A stretch of 64,000 nucleotides of DNA, from assembly GCA_022825825.1 (NCBI GenBank), contig JAJDWA010000058.1, positions 62,001 through 126,000 of the forward strand. Direction: 5' to 3'. Positions 44,688 to 53,887 of this stretch are shown here, in pieces. Positions within the stretch are counted from its first letter, which is position 1. Every line of letters starts with the position of its first letter. The notes below the pieces were generated by a model. The model made no database searches and had not been told where the DNA came from. It saw only the letters and a list, made by a program, of their open reading frames with translations. The position numbers and the translations under genes are program-made. This stretch comes from Candidatus Poribacteria bacterium (lineage in GTDB: Bacteria > Poribacteria > WGA-4E > WGA-3G).

Positions 44688-46862
44688 ATGAAAAATCAGC
44701 TTTTCAATAGGAAAATTCTGTTTTCCCTATTAGCTGTTGTAATGTGTTTTGGATGGACAGCGATGAGTTATGGTGCAGCCACCGTTTCGGTTGATCCCGC
44801 TACAATAGACTCCCCAGCAGTCGGGGAACAACTCACCGTGAATATTAATATATCTGGTGCCGCAGGTGTTGCTGGTTACCAAGCAACCTTAAATTTTGAT
44901 CCGACTGCGCTCAAATATATTTCCAGTGTTTATAACGCGGATTATTTAGCAGCATTCCCGGGCATATCACCTACTGGGCTTGCCTCTGATAGTAGTATCC
45001 AATTCATTACGCTTGGTGCTGCTCAGGATGGGGATGGCACGCTTGCCACAGTCACGTTTGAAGTTGTTGAAGTAAAAGCATCCGCTATCACTTTGTCAGA
45101 CGTCACCATCTCTGGTGCTGGTGGTAATCCGTTGGAAGCCACAACCGCAAATGGATCGATTACTGTTCCCGCCACACCGGATCCCGAACCGACTCCAGAT
45201 CCCGAACCAACACCGACTCCAGATCCTGAGCCGACACCAGATCCCGAACCAACACCTGTTGTTCCTGATCCTCAAATGTTCAAGATCACCCTGACCAACC
45301 TCACCACAGGTGAACCGGGAATGGGTGGACAAATCTTTTCACCACCAATCTTTGCAACACATGCTGCTGGCGTCAAAGTCTACGAAGTTGGTCAACCTGC
45401 CAGTGCTGCACTTGTTGCACTCGCTGAAGGGGGAGATACCTCAGGACTCGCTACACTCGCAGCCGCTGCAGGGGCAAACGTTGCTTTGGTTGAAGATCCT
45501 GTTTTACCCATTGCTCCTGACACAGTTAATTCTGTCACAGTTAAGCTGACAGCAGATGCGATTAATTCTTCACTCTCTCTCGCGACAATGTTGGTCTCAA
45601 CAAATGATGCATTTATCGGGGTTGCTGATGTAGCACTCTTTGATGAGGCTGGCATGCCTGTATCAACAACCCTCAACCTGATGGCTTACGACGCAGGAAG
45701 TGAACAAAACACTGAACGTGCGTCCGACATTATCGGACCACTTGGTTTAGATGCTGAGATGGATCCGCCGATGAGCAATGCGCGTGTTCCCACAGAAGGT
45801 GGCGTAATCACACCGCACCCCGGCATCCTTGGTGTTGGACAGGTCGGCGAAACGTTTGCTTGGACAGAGCCGACAGCAATGCTGACCATTGAACCTTATG
45901 TACCAGAGCCGGAACCAGTACCTCCACCACCTCTACCCACTTATGATATAATGCTTCAAGCGGGATTAAACCTGATCTCTATTCCGTTGATGCCAACCGA
46001 ACCTTACACCGCAAAATCACTTGCCGGAATGGTCGGTTCAACAGTTGTCATCAAGTTAGATGCAGCTACACAGAGTTTTGTCGGTTATGTCGTTGCTGAA
46101 GATGACGATGGTTTCGCTATTGAAGGTGGGAAAGGGTATATTGTTAATACACCCGTAGGTGGAACGGTAACATTCAGTGGTAATGCATGGTCCAGCGAAC
46201 CTGCTGAAATGCCGATGGAAAAAGCTGCTGCTGCCCCAAAACTTTCCGCTTCTAAAGGTGTTTGGGCGTTTGTTGTTACAAGCAACTTGCAGGACAAGGT
46301 AACAAGTGCTTCTTATACAATGGTTGCCAAAAACCTCCGTACAGGCACTATCGCTACCCAGAAAGTTACTACTGACAATGGACGTGCCACTGCTGTTTGG
46401 GCAGATCTGAATCGTAAGAACGTCGTTGAGGCTGGCGATAAAGTTGAGATTGCACTTCTTGACGAAAATGGCACCGTTGTGTCAGGTCCGTTCCAACGCA
46501 CAATTCAAACTTCAGATATTAACAATGCATATCTAAGTGTCCAGATGCGTGTTGGTGATGTGCGTCCTACGGAAACGATTCTGGGACAAAACTTCCCCAA
46601 CCCATTCAACCCTGAAACTTGGATACCTTATCAACTGAGCCGTGATTCCAACGTAACGATTCAGATATATGGTGCCTCTGGTAGTTTGGTGCGGACGCTG
46701 GATTTAGGACACAAGGCGGTTGGTTCGTACACGACAACCTCAAATGCAGCCTATTGGGATGGTAAAAATAATACGGGTGAACCTGTTGCGAGTGGTATCT
46801 ATTTCTACTCCTTCCAAACAGAAAATTTCTCTGCTACCCGTAAAATGGTCATCCTCAAGTAG
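44688..46862 (+). CDS. Exported cohesin-like/Spondin_N protein with type-A C-terminal sorting domain
   Basis: The 724-residue surface protein has, in order: signal peptide (1-30); a cohesin-like beta-sandwich (about 31-160: VSVDPATIDSPAVGEQLTV, GYQATLNFDPTALKY, DGTLATVTFEVVE); a DPEPTP-repeat linker (162-195); a Spondin_N domain (about 195-400: MFKITLTNLTTG, HAAGVKVYEVG, ARVPTEGGVITPHPGI); a beta module (TYDIMLQAGLNLISIPL, 418-505); and a FlgD-like/T9SS type-A sorting domain (633-724: NFPNPFNPETWIPYQL, YWDGKNNTGEPVASGIYFY, ATRKMVIL). It is probably exported and anchored by a type IX-like route. A terminator hairpin separates it from the dockerin protein. Confidence 0.87.
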   Translation: MKNQLFNRKILFSLLAVVMCFGWTAMSYGAATVSVDPATIDSPAVGEQLTVNINISGAAGVAGYQATLNFDPTALKYISSVYNADYLAAFPGISPTGLASDSSIQFITLGAAQDGDGTLATVTFEVVEVKASAITLSDVTISGAGGNPLEATTANGSITVPATPDPEPTPDPEPTPTPDPEPTPDPEPTPVVPDPQMFKITLTNLTTGEPGMGGQIFSPPIFATHAAGVKVYEVGQPASAALVALAEGGDTSGLATLAAAAGANVALVEDPVLPIAPDTVNSVTVKLTADAINSSLSLATMLVSTNDAFIGVADVALFDEAGMPVSTTLNLMAYDAGSEQNTERASDIIGPLGLDAEMDPPMSNARVPTEGGVITPHPGILGVGQVGETFAWTEPTAMLTIEPYVPEPEPVPPPPLPTYDIMLQAGLNLISIPLMPTEPYTAKSLAGMVGSTVVIKLDAATQSFVGYVVAEDDDGFAIEGGKGYIVNTPVGGTVTFSGNAWSSEPAEMPMEKAAAAPKLSASKGVWAFVVTSNLQDKVTSASYTMVAKNLRTGTIATQKVTTDNGRATAVWADLNRKNVVEAGDKVEIALLDENGTVVSGPFQRTIQTSDINNAYLSVQMRVGDVRPTETILGQNFPNPFNPETWIPYQLSRDSNVTIQIYGASGSLVRTLDLGHKAVGSYTTTSNAAYWDGKNNTGEPVASGIYFYSFQTENFSATRKMVILK

Positions 46863-46888
46863 GTTTAGCAGCGAAAAAACGCAATAAC

Positions 46889-46960
46889 AAAAACGCCCCG
46901 ACTGCCGGTTTATCCGACTGCGAATCAACGCTGATTAGCGTCGGCGGCGGGGCGTTTTTT
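46889..46960 (+). terminator. Rho-independent terminator containing an AATCAACGC repeat
   Basis: AAAAACGCCCCG (46889-46900) pairs with CGGGGCGTTTTTT (46948-46960). GAATCAACGCTGATTAGCG sits in the loop arm. It lies 26 bases after the cohesin gene stop; a strong site for the next gene (GAAGGAGAT) follows. It could also attenuate rather than fully separate the two genes. Confidence 0.75.
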
Positions 46961-46985
46961 CGCGTATTTGTGAAGGAGATATCCT

Positions 46986-49900
46986 ATGGTTTACCTAAAA
47001 AACACATTGTCTATTTCGGTAATACTTTTGCTTATCCTCGTTGCAAGCAGCAGTAGTGTCCTTGCTTTTTCTTTTGATCCACCAGATGAACTAACCGGAG
47101 CCCCTGGTGAAGGCAACTGTACACAGTGCCACGCCGGTAATTCGCTGAACGACGAGGATGGTTCATTGATGTTGACAGTGCCTGAAAACTATTCGCCGGG
47201 TGAAGTGTACGATATTATCGTCAATTTATCGCGTGCCGGACAAAGCCGGTGGGGATTTGAAATGACAGCGTTGAATAGCAATGGAGCACGCGCCGGCACT
47301 TTTGCCACTGTGGATGCAAATACACAATTATCAGTAACAAAAAGTAAACAGTACATTCAACATACATCGGTTGGAACTGCTCAAGGCAAAAAAGATACGA
47401 ACAGTTGGACATTTAAATGGACAGCCCCAAATGCCGATGTAGGCCCTATTACGTTCTATGCAGCCGGAAACGCCGCTAATGGTGATTTTGGCACCTCGCG
47501 CGACTATATCTATACCGAAAAAGCAACATCAGACGTTCCCTTAATTTACGGTGTTACGTTGACAGGTGTCGGTGCATTGACTAAGAGAACAGCAGATGCG
47601 AGTGCGGGTGTCAGATATACAGTTCGAGTAACAAATACCGGTAATACAAACGATGTGATTCGTTTGTCATCATCAGGCAGTGCAAGTGCGACATTAAGCC
47701 GAACATCTGTCTCACTTGCTGCAGGTGCTTCAACAAATGTAACTTTAACCATTCCTGGGAATGCGTTAACAACTGCAGGTGATTACGCAGTTAAAGTTAT
47801 GGCAACCTCACGAGGCGATACCACTAAAACCGCTGAGATTACAACAACGACAACTATTCTGCCGGTTTATAGGGTTACTTTGGTAGGTGTAGGCAACTTA
47901 ACAAAGGAAACAACGGATGCAAGCGCGGGTGTCAGTTATACGCTCCGCGTAACAAACAGTGGGAACACAAATGATACGATTCGTTTAACAACGTCAGGGG
48001 ATGCCACTGCTACAGTAAGTCCGACTTCCATATCCCTTAACCAAGGTGTTTCACGCATAGTGACATTAAGGATTTTTGGTACCGCCCTCGCTAAGGCGGG
48101 TGACTATGAAGTGAAAGTCAAAGCAACTTCGCAAAGGGATAGGACAAAAACTGCTGAAATCACAACTACAACTACTATTCTTCCCGTTTACGACGTTACG
48201 CTGGCAGGTGCAGGAGATTTGACTACCGAAACAGCAGATGCGAGTGCGGGTGTCAGCTATACGCTCAATGTTACAAATAATGGCAACACTGATGATACAA
48301 TCAATTTAGCAACATCGGGTACAGCTGCTACCTTGAGTCAGACCTCTATATCACTCACTTCGGGGGCTTCTACTGAAGTGACATTGACTATTTCCGCTGA
48401 TGCTCTCGCAAACGCAGGGAATTACGAAGTGAAAGTTACTGCCACATCGCAAGGCAATAATTCAGAAACTGCTGAGGTTACAACTACAACCGCTATTCTA
48501 CCAGTTTATGGTGTTACGTTGATGGGTGACAACCTAACAAAGCAAACTAAAATTGCGAACGTGGGTGTCAGTTATGCCCTACAAGTCACAAACACTGGTA
48601 ATACAGAAGATACGATAGTGCTTGGTTCTTCGGCAGAGGTTGGGATTGGAGGGATCGTTCTTGGATCGTTCCGTGAATCTGACGATCAAGTGCCAATGGG
48701 GCAGTTAGAGATTGTGCTTGCCGCCGGGGCTTCCGCTGAGGTTATATTTACTGCAATGGGTGATCTCCTTACAAGATCGGGCGAATATAAAATCAAAGTT
48801 ACAGCAACTTCACAAGCGGATAGCACAAAAACTGCTCAAATTACGACAACGACAACTATTCTGCCGGTTTACGATGTTACGCTGGTAGGTGTAGACGATT
48901 TGACAACCGAAACAGCAGATGCAAGTGAAGGTGTCAGTTACACGTTCACAGTCACAAACACTGGCAACACAGATGACACAATCAATTTAGTAACTTCAGG
49001 CGATGTCACTGCTATATTAAGTAACGCCTCTGTCCCGCTTGCATCAGGTGTCTCGACCAATGTAACATTGACTATTTCCGGTAATGCTCTCGCAAACGCG
49101 GGTGATTATGCTGTGAAAGTCAAAGCAACTTCGCAAGGAGATAGCACAAAAACTGCTGAAATTACGGCAACGACAACTATTCTTCCTGTTTACGATGTTA
49201 CGCTGGCAGGTGTAGGCAATTTGACGACTGAAACAGCAGACGCGAGCGGAGGTATCAGCTATACGCTCAATGTTACAAATAATGGCAACACTGATGATAC
49301 AATCAATTTAGCAACATCGGGTGATACTGCAGCCACGTTAAGTGAGTCATCTGTCCCGCTTGCTTCAGGTGTTTCAACCAACATAACATTGACTATTTCC
49401 GATGGTGCGCTTGCGACCGCAGGGAATTACGAAGTCAAAGTTACTGCCACATCGCAAGGTGATAACACAAAAACTGCTGAGGTATCAACAACCACAACTA
49501 TTCTGTCGGTTTATAGTATTACATTAGTTGGTGTAAGAGATGCAGAAGAGGAAGGTGTGAGTTATACGCTCACTGTTACAAACACTGGCAACACTGATGA
49601 CGTTGTAGATTTAGCTACGTCAGATGCTGCTGCTACCTTGAGTCAGACATCTTTATCGATCGTATCGGGTGCTTCCGCTGAAGCGACATTGACTTTTTCC
49701 ACTGATGCACTCGAGACCGCGGGGGATTACGAAGTCCAAGTTATTGCTACTTCACAAGGTGATAACACAAAAACCGCTGAAATCACATTAACAACTACTA
49801 CAGCTCCTGTTTACGGTGTAATGTTACAAGGGAAGGGCGAGCTCGAAGGTGCAACCACGGATCCGCTTGCTGGTGTGAGTTATACACTCACTATTACAAA

Positions 49901-50735
49901 CACTGGCAATACAGATGATACGATAGTGCTTGCTTCTTCAGCTGAAGTTGGGATTGAAGGTAGCGTCCTCGGATCGTTCCGTGAATCTGACGATCAAGTG
50001 CCGATGGCACAGTTAGAGATTGTGCTTGCCGCCGGTGCTTCCGCTGAGGTTATATTTACTGCAGCAGGTGATTTCTTCACAAAACCGGGTGAATATGAAA
50101 TCAAAGTTACAGTGACTTCGCAAGGCGATAGCACAAAAACTGCTCAAATCACTACCAAAACTACGATAGAACCTGTCTACGGTGTAATGTTAAAAGGAAA
50201 AGGCGAGCTCGAAGGTGCTACGATAGACATCCTTGCTGGTGTGAGTTATACACTCACTATTACAAACACCGGCAATACAGATGATACGATAGTGCTTGGT
50301 TCTTCAGCTGAAGTTGGGATTGAAGGTAGCGTCCTCGGATCGTTCCGTGAATCTGACGATCAAGTGCCAATGGCACAGTTAGAGGTTGTGCTTGCCGCCG
50401 GGGCATCTACTGAAGTGGTATTTACTGCAGCAGGTGATTTCTTCACAAAACCGGGTGAATACGAAATCAAAGTTACAGCGACTTCGCAAGGTGATAGCAC
50501 AAAAACTGCTCAAATCACTACCAAAACTACGATAAAACCAATACCAGGGGATATCAATGGCGATGGTACGGTGAATATCCAGGATTTAGTGTTAGTCGCA
50601 AACCAAATCGGAAAATCTGGTGAAGGGCTTTCCGGCGATGTAAACATGGATGGTGAGGTGAATATCCTTGACCTCGTTCAGGTAGCCTCCTATCTCGGTA
50701 AAACACACGCAGAAATCGTCCAAGCGAATCAGTAG
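46986..50735 (+). CDS. Large exported protein: CxxCH/Reeler-like domain, nine NEW3-type repeats, dockerin
   Basis: The 1249-residue protein has a signal peptide (cleavage after VLA, residue 27). The next domain (28-175) has C45-x-x-C48-H49 (NCTQCHAG), a heme-type motif, ahead of a Reeler/choice-of-anchor-V-like beta-sandwich (YSPGEVYDIIVNLSRAGQ, WGFEMTAL). From residue 188 there are nine repeats of about 95-120 residues (Y-D/G-V-T-L-x-G, SYTLxVTNTGNTDDTI, GDYEVKVTATSQGD, KTAEITTTTTILPV), like NEW3/CARDB modules. Repeats 4, 8 and 9 carry a variant (SAEVGIEGSVLGSFRESDD), and 8-9 are almost identical in DNA. Residues 1187-1240 are a dockerin pair (GDINGDGTVNIQDL, GDVNMDGEVNILDL). The adjacent cohesin protein is a candidate partner. 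Confidence 0.87.
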   Translation: MVYLKNTLSISVILLLILVASSSSVLAFSFDPPDELTGAPGEGNCTQCHAGNSLNDEDGSLMLTVPENYSPGEVYDIIVNLSRAGQSRWGFEMTALNSNGARAGTFATVDANTQLSVTKSKQYIQHTSVGTAQGKKDTNSWTFKWTAPNADVGPITFYAAGNAANGDFGTSRDYIYTEKATSDVPLIYGVTLTGVGALTKRTADASAGVRYTVRVTNTGNTNDVIRLSSSGSASATLSRTSVSLAAGASTNVTLTIPGNALTTAGDYAVKVMATSRGDTTKTAEITTTTTILPVYRVTLVGVGNLTKETTDASAGVSYTLRVTNSGNTNDTIRLTTSGDATATVSPTSISLNQGVSRIVTLRIFGTALAKAGDYEVKVKATSQRDRTKTAEITTTTTILPVYDVTLAGAGDLTTETADASAGVSYTLNVTNNGNTDDTINLATSGTAATLSQTSISLTSGASTEVTLTISADALANAGNYEVKVTATSQGNNSETAEVTTTTAILPVYGVTLMGDNLTKQTKIANVGVSYALQVTNTGNTEDTIVLGSSAEVGIGGIVLGSFRESDDQVPMGQLEIVLAAGASAEVIFTAMGDLLTRSGEYKIKVTATSQADSTKTAQITTTTTILPVYDVTLVGVDDLTTETADASEGVSYTFTVTNTGNTDDTINLVTSGDVTAILSNASVPLASGVSTNVTLTISGNALANAGDYAVKVKATSQGDSTKTAEITATTTILPVYDVTLAGVGNLTTETADASGGISYTLNVTNNGNTDDTINLATSGDTAATLSESSVPLASGVSTNITLTISDGALATAGNYEVKVTATSQGDNTKTAEVSTTTTILSVYSITLVGVRDAEEEGVSYTLTVTNTGNTDDVVDLATSDAAATLSQTSLSIVSGASAEATLTFSTDALETAGDYEVQVIATSQGDNTKTAEITLTTTTAPVYGVMLQGKGELEGATTDPLAGVSYTLTITNTGNTDDTIVLASSAEVGIEGSVLGSFRESDDQVPMAQLEIVLAAGASAEVIFTAAGDFFTKPGEYEIKVTVTSQGDSTKTAQITTKTTIEPVYGVMLKGKGELEGATIDILAGVSYTLTITNTGNTDDTIVLGSSAEVGIEGSVLGSFRESDDQVPMAQLEVVLAAGASTEVVFTAAGDFFTKPGEYEIKVTATSQGDSTKTAQITTKTTIKPIPGDINGDGTVNIQDLVLVANQIGKSGEGLSGDVNMDGEVNILDLVQVASYLGKTHAEIVQANQ

Positions 50736-50785
50736 TTTCAATTTACGGTGAATTATAGAAATAAATAGACGCTTTGTTCCCGGTA

Positions 50786-50807
50786 AGCGAGGTTTCCTAA
50801 CCTCGCT
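50786..50807. repeat. Variable-stem palindrome with TTTCCTAA loop
   Basis: AGCGAGGTT-TCC-TAACCTCGCT type palindrome (50786-50807), the stem differing from GGCGCGTTT... at 5353, 43414 and TTCGGTTT... at 21325. It ends about 90 bases before the Gfo/Idh gene. Confidence 0.6.
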
Positions 50808-50897
50808 GGTGCTGGGTGTCAAAGTCATTCTAAAATCTACTATAGTAATAATCCAATAGGCGCGCTGCTTAGCGTGCCTATCCTTATGGAGAAGAAA

Positions 50898-51965
50898 ATG
50901 GCATCAAAATATCGGGTTGGAATTATTGGATGTGGTGGAATTGCCAATGCCCATGCTCGCGGTTATGAGGGTGTTGAACAAACGGAAATTGTTGCGCTTG
51001 CTGATCCCGTCCAAGCTGCTCTCGACAAGTTCGCAAACACATACAATGTGGCTAAAGAAAACTGTCATTTGGATGCGCGTGAGATGCTGGATAACGAAAA
51101 CCTTGATATTGTCAGTATTGCTACGTGGCACAAACTTCACGCACCGATGACAATTGCAGCGTGTGCCCGAAGTCCCAAAGCTGTTCTTTGCGAAAAACCG
51201 ATGGGCGTTAGCCTCGGTGAGTGTGATGAGATGTTAATCGCTGCGAACCGAAACGGTGTCAAGGTTGTGATCGGTCATCAACGTCGGTTTAATTCTGCAT
51301 GGACAGATGCACGCAACCTCATCGCTGAAGGCGCTATTGGTGAACCACGACAAATTATCTGCCACGGTGGGCAAGGACTCTTGAATGACTGTTCTCACCT
51401 CTTTGATATGATGCGATATGTGCTAAGTGACCCCGCTCCACAATGGGTCATCGGAAATGTTGAACGCAAAACTGAGCGTTACGAACGGGATATTCAGATT
51501 GAAGACCGAAGTGCAGGAATTGTCGGTTTTTCAAATGGATGCATCGGCATGTTACTTCAAGAGATTGGTAGACCTAACTATCAAGGTGGGATTGTCTACG
51601 GCACAGACGGCATTGCAGATGTGACAGAAGGACGCGTTAGACTTCTCAACAATAAATCTGCAGAGTGGGAAGAACGTCCATCCGATGGGATAAACCAGCA
51701 CGTAGCACAAGCACAGGAATTAGTTGAATGGCTTGATGGTGGACCGGAACACCGCGGGGAAGCGAAACATGGTCGTGCTGCCATTGAAATTATCATGGCA
51801 ATCTATGAATCGGCGCGTATGCATGAAGTAGTACAATTACCGCTGCGAACACATGCTAATCCGCTCGATTTAATGATTGAAAACGGGGATTTACCGGTTG
51901 AACGACCTGGTAGATATGACATCCGAGCATTTTTGCTACACGGGGAATCCATGAAACCTGAGTAG
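50898..51965 (+). CDS. Gfo/Idh/MocA-family oxidoreductase
   Basis: The ATG at 50898 follows TATGGAGAAG. The 355-residue protein has the Rossmann loop GCGGIANAH, EKPMG near residue 107, and the LLNDCSHLFDMMRYVL segment equivalent to the family's D-x-x-x-H active site. It differs from the 1982-3115 protein (here NDCSH, there NDSGSH). Substrate cannot be read. The permease gene starts 28 bases downstream but belongs to an unrelated family, so the shared transcript may be incidental. Confidence 0.88.
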   Translation: MASKYRVGIIGCGGIANAHARGYEGVEQTEIVALADPVQAALDKFANTYNVAKENCHLDAREMLDNENLDIVSIATWHKLHAPMTIAACARSPKAVLCEKPMGVSLGECDEMLIAANRNGVKVVIGHQRRFNSAWTDARNLIAEGAIGEPRQIICHGGQGLLNDCSHLFDMMRYVLSDPAPQWVIGNVERKTERYERDIQIEDRSAGIVGFSNGCIGMLLQEIGRPNYQGGIVYGTDGIADVTEGRVRLLNNKSAEWEERPSDGINQHVAQAQELVEWLDGGPEHRGEAKHGRAAIEIIMAIYESARMHEVVQLPLRTHANPLDLMIENGDLPVERPGRYDIRAFLLHGESMKPE

Positions 51966-51993
51966 CAATAATCTTTTACGCGAATTTGAAACT

Positions 51994-53235
51994 ATGCAGA
52001 TTACACAAGGCGTCAGTGTTGGCTTAGCAGCGCTCAGACGTAACAAGTTACGTTCGGTGCTTACAACGTTGGGAATTATTATTGGCATTGCGGCTGTTGT
52101 TGCAGTTGTCTCCGTTGGTGGTGGTGCCGAACACCTGATTTTAATAGAATTAGAGCGGGTTGGTGGTGCAGGCATGATCGTCTGCTTTCGGAAGGAACAC
52201 ATACGTAAAGCGGACGGTTCATACACCGAAAATAAGCATCCAGAATATATTGAGTATCAAGACCTCGCCTTCATTCTTGAAAATTGTCCCTCTCTTAAAA
52301 CCGCTGCCGCACAATCCGGTATGGTGCACCGTGTATCATACCGGCACGTCAATCAATCACTCCAAGTGCATGGTGTTACCCCTTATTTTCAGGATGTCAA
52401 TAACTGGTACGTTGAAATGGGTCGGTTTTTTACCGAGTACGACATGGAACGCGGCGACCCTATCTGCGTGATCGGTTCTGAGGTGCATAAAGACTTTTTT
52501 GAGATGCAGGATCCGATTGGACGGGAGTTGAGAATAGCCAGGAAACGTTTCACTGTCGTAGGAGTCATGGAGGCGAAAGGAAATAAGATGGCAAGCGAGG
52601 GGTGGGATAATCGGGTGATTATGCCGCTCTCTACAATGGGCACCCATTTTGTTGGCAAACGAAAAGGCTGGATAATGCTGTTTGCACAAGCAGAAAGTTA
52701 TGAAAAAGTTGAGCAAGCTGTCGCGGAAATCAAAGTTGCCTTCAGACAACAACACGGCGATGAAAAATACTTTGATTTTTTTACCGCTAAGGAGGTTATA
52801 AAGCAGGTAGGAAATGTCAGTCGGATTGTCCAAGTACTTCTTGGTGCTGTTGCCAGTATTGCGCTATTTGTTGGTGGTATTGGTGTTATGAATATTATGT
52901 TAGTTTCCGTAACAGAAAGAACCCGAGAAATCGGTTTACGTAAGTCCATCGGAGCAAGACGCACCGACATCCTAATACAATTTCTGATTGAAGCGATCGT
53001 TTTAAGTGTATGTGGTGGACTTATAGGTATTTTTATCGGTAGTGCCCTTGCTACAGGTTCAGGCTGGGTTATCTCAAAATTCATGATAAAAGATGCAACG
53101 TGGCCTGCCGTTGTATCTGTTCAGGCAGCAGTGATTGCTTTTTGTGTTTCCGCGTTCATCGGCGTATTTTTTGGAATCTATCCGGCAAACAAGGCTGCAA
53201 GTCTCACGCCTACAGAAGCGCTGCGTCATGATTAA
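51994..53235 (+). CDS. MacB-type ABC transporter permease (FtsX family)
   Basis: The 413-residue protein has an N-terminal membrane segment (LTTLGIIIGIAAVVAVVSVGGG), a large periplasmic MacB_PCD-like domain (about 50-270), then three membrane segments in the FtsX domain: VLLGAVASIALFVGGIGVMNIMLV, SVTERTREIGLRKSIGA (coupling helix), AIVLSVCGGLIGIFIG and VSVQAAVIAFCVSAFIGVFFGIYPA. MacB-type permeases move peptides, lipids or antibiotics with a LolD/MacB-type ATPase. None is adjacent; one lies at 58767-59573 on the other strand. There is no clear ribosome site. Confidence 0.9.
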   Translation: MQITQGVSVGLAALRRNKLRSVLTTLGIIIGIAAVVAVVSVGGGAEHLILIELERVGGAGMIVCFRKEHIRKADGSYTENKHPEYIEYQDLAFILENCPSLKTAAAQSGMVHRVSYRHVNQSLQVHGVTPYFQDVNNWYVEMGRFFTEYDMERGDPICVIGSEVHKDFFEMQDPIGRELRIARKRFTVVGVMEAKGNKMASEGWDNRVIMPLSTMGTHFVGKRKGWIMLFAQAESYEKVEQAVAEIKVAFRQQHGDEKYFDFFTAKEVIKQVGNVSRIVQVLLGAVASIALFVGGIGVMNIMLVSVTERTREIGLRKSIGARRTDILIQFLIEAIVLSVCGGLIGIFIGSALATGSGWVISKFMIKDATWPAVVSVQAAVIAFCVSAFIGVFFGIYPANKAASLTPTEALRHD

Positions 53236-53887
53236 GCAACCGCTTGTAAGAAGTGTGCCCTCTCTTGTAGGAAGAATTTGTAACTCCGATTATCTTCTGG
53301 ATAGTGGATTTATCGGATGACGCCAAATCAACGCAGAATACTCGTGTGGTATTCTGTGAATTATGTTTTCTGATGAAGTGTTATATACACGGATACCTTC
53401 ATCAGAACAAAAAGGAACTGGTATGCCAAGTCAATAATCCGCGTCATGCGTGATTTAGACAACACAACGCGTAACGACAAAAAACAGATTATTTCCTTAA
53501 AATGATAGCTATGGATTTCGCTTCGCTCTATCCAACCTACACTATAAATTTTTAGTAACACTCATCAACTGATAATGATTAAACTATAGTGAACTTTGAA
53601 ATTATTGGAACACTTTGATAAACCTATTTTGGAATATACCCTGCAATAGAGGTTGTAGCACAAACTTTTAGTTTGTCCATATTAGTTCGCAAACTAAAAG
53701 TTTGCGGTACAGAAGTGTCCCATTATTCATAGGTTTTACTATAAATAACCCTGGAGAGTGTTGATTAACAAATTGTTTTCTGATATATTAAGCAACACTC
53801 TCAAAAATCGTGATCTTTATCTTTAGATTAAAAGTAGCAACTTAAAAAAATGAAAGTTGCAATCAAAAGCGACTTACAGGAGGAAAC
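53236..53887. other. Repeat-rich gap with no gene
   Basis: 652 bases. 53325-53356 is an AATCAACGC repeat with stem AGAATAC/GTATTCT. 53655-53710 holds two nested palindromes of a third family (ACAAACTTTTAGTTTGT and CGCAAACTAAAAGTTTGCG), inverted with respect to each other. The CTATCCAACCTAC word (about 53527) recurs at 11470 and 35500 as TACCCAACCTAC. Short minus frames here have no support. Confidence 0.55.

Noticed and set aside
46986-50735. CRISPR array or DNA satellite
   Set aside because: The repetition is in a single long reading frame and follows protein modules of about 100 residues.
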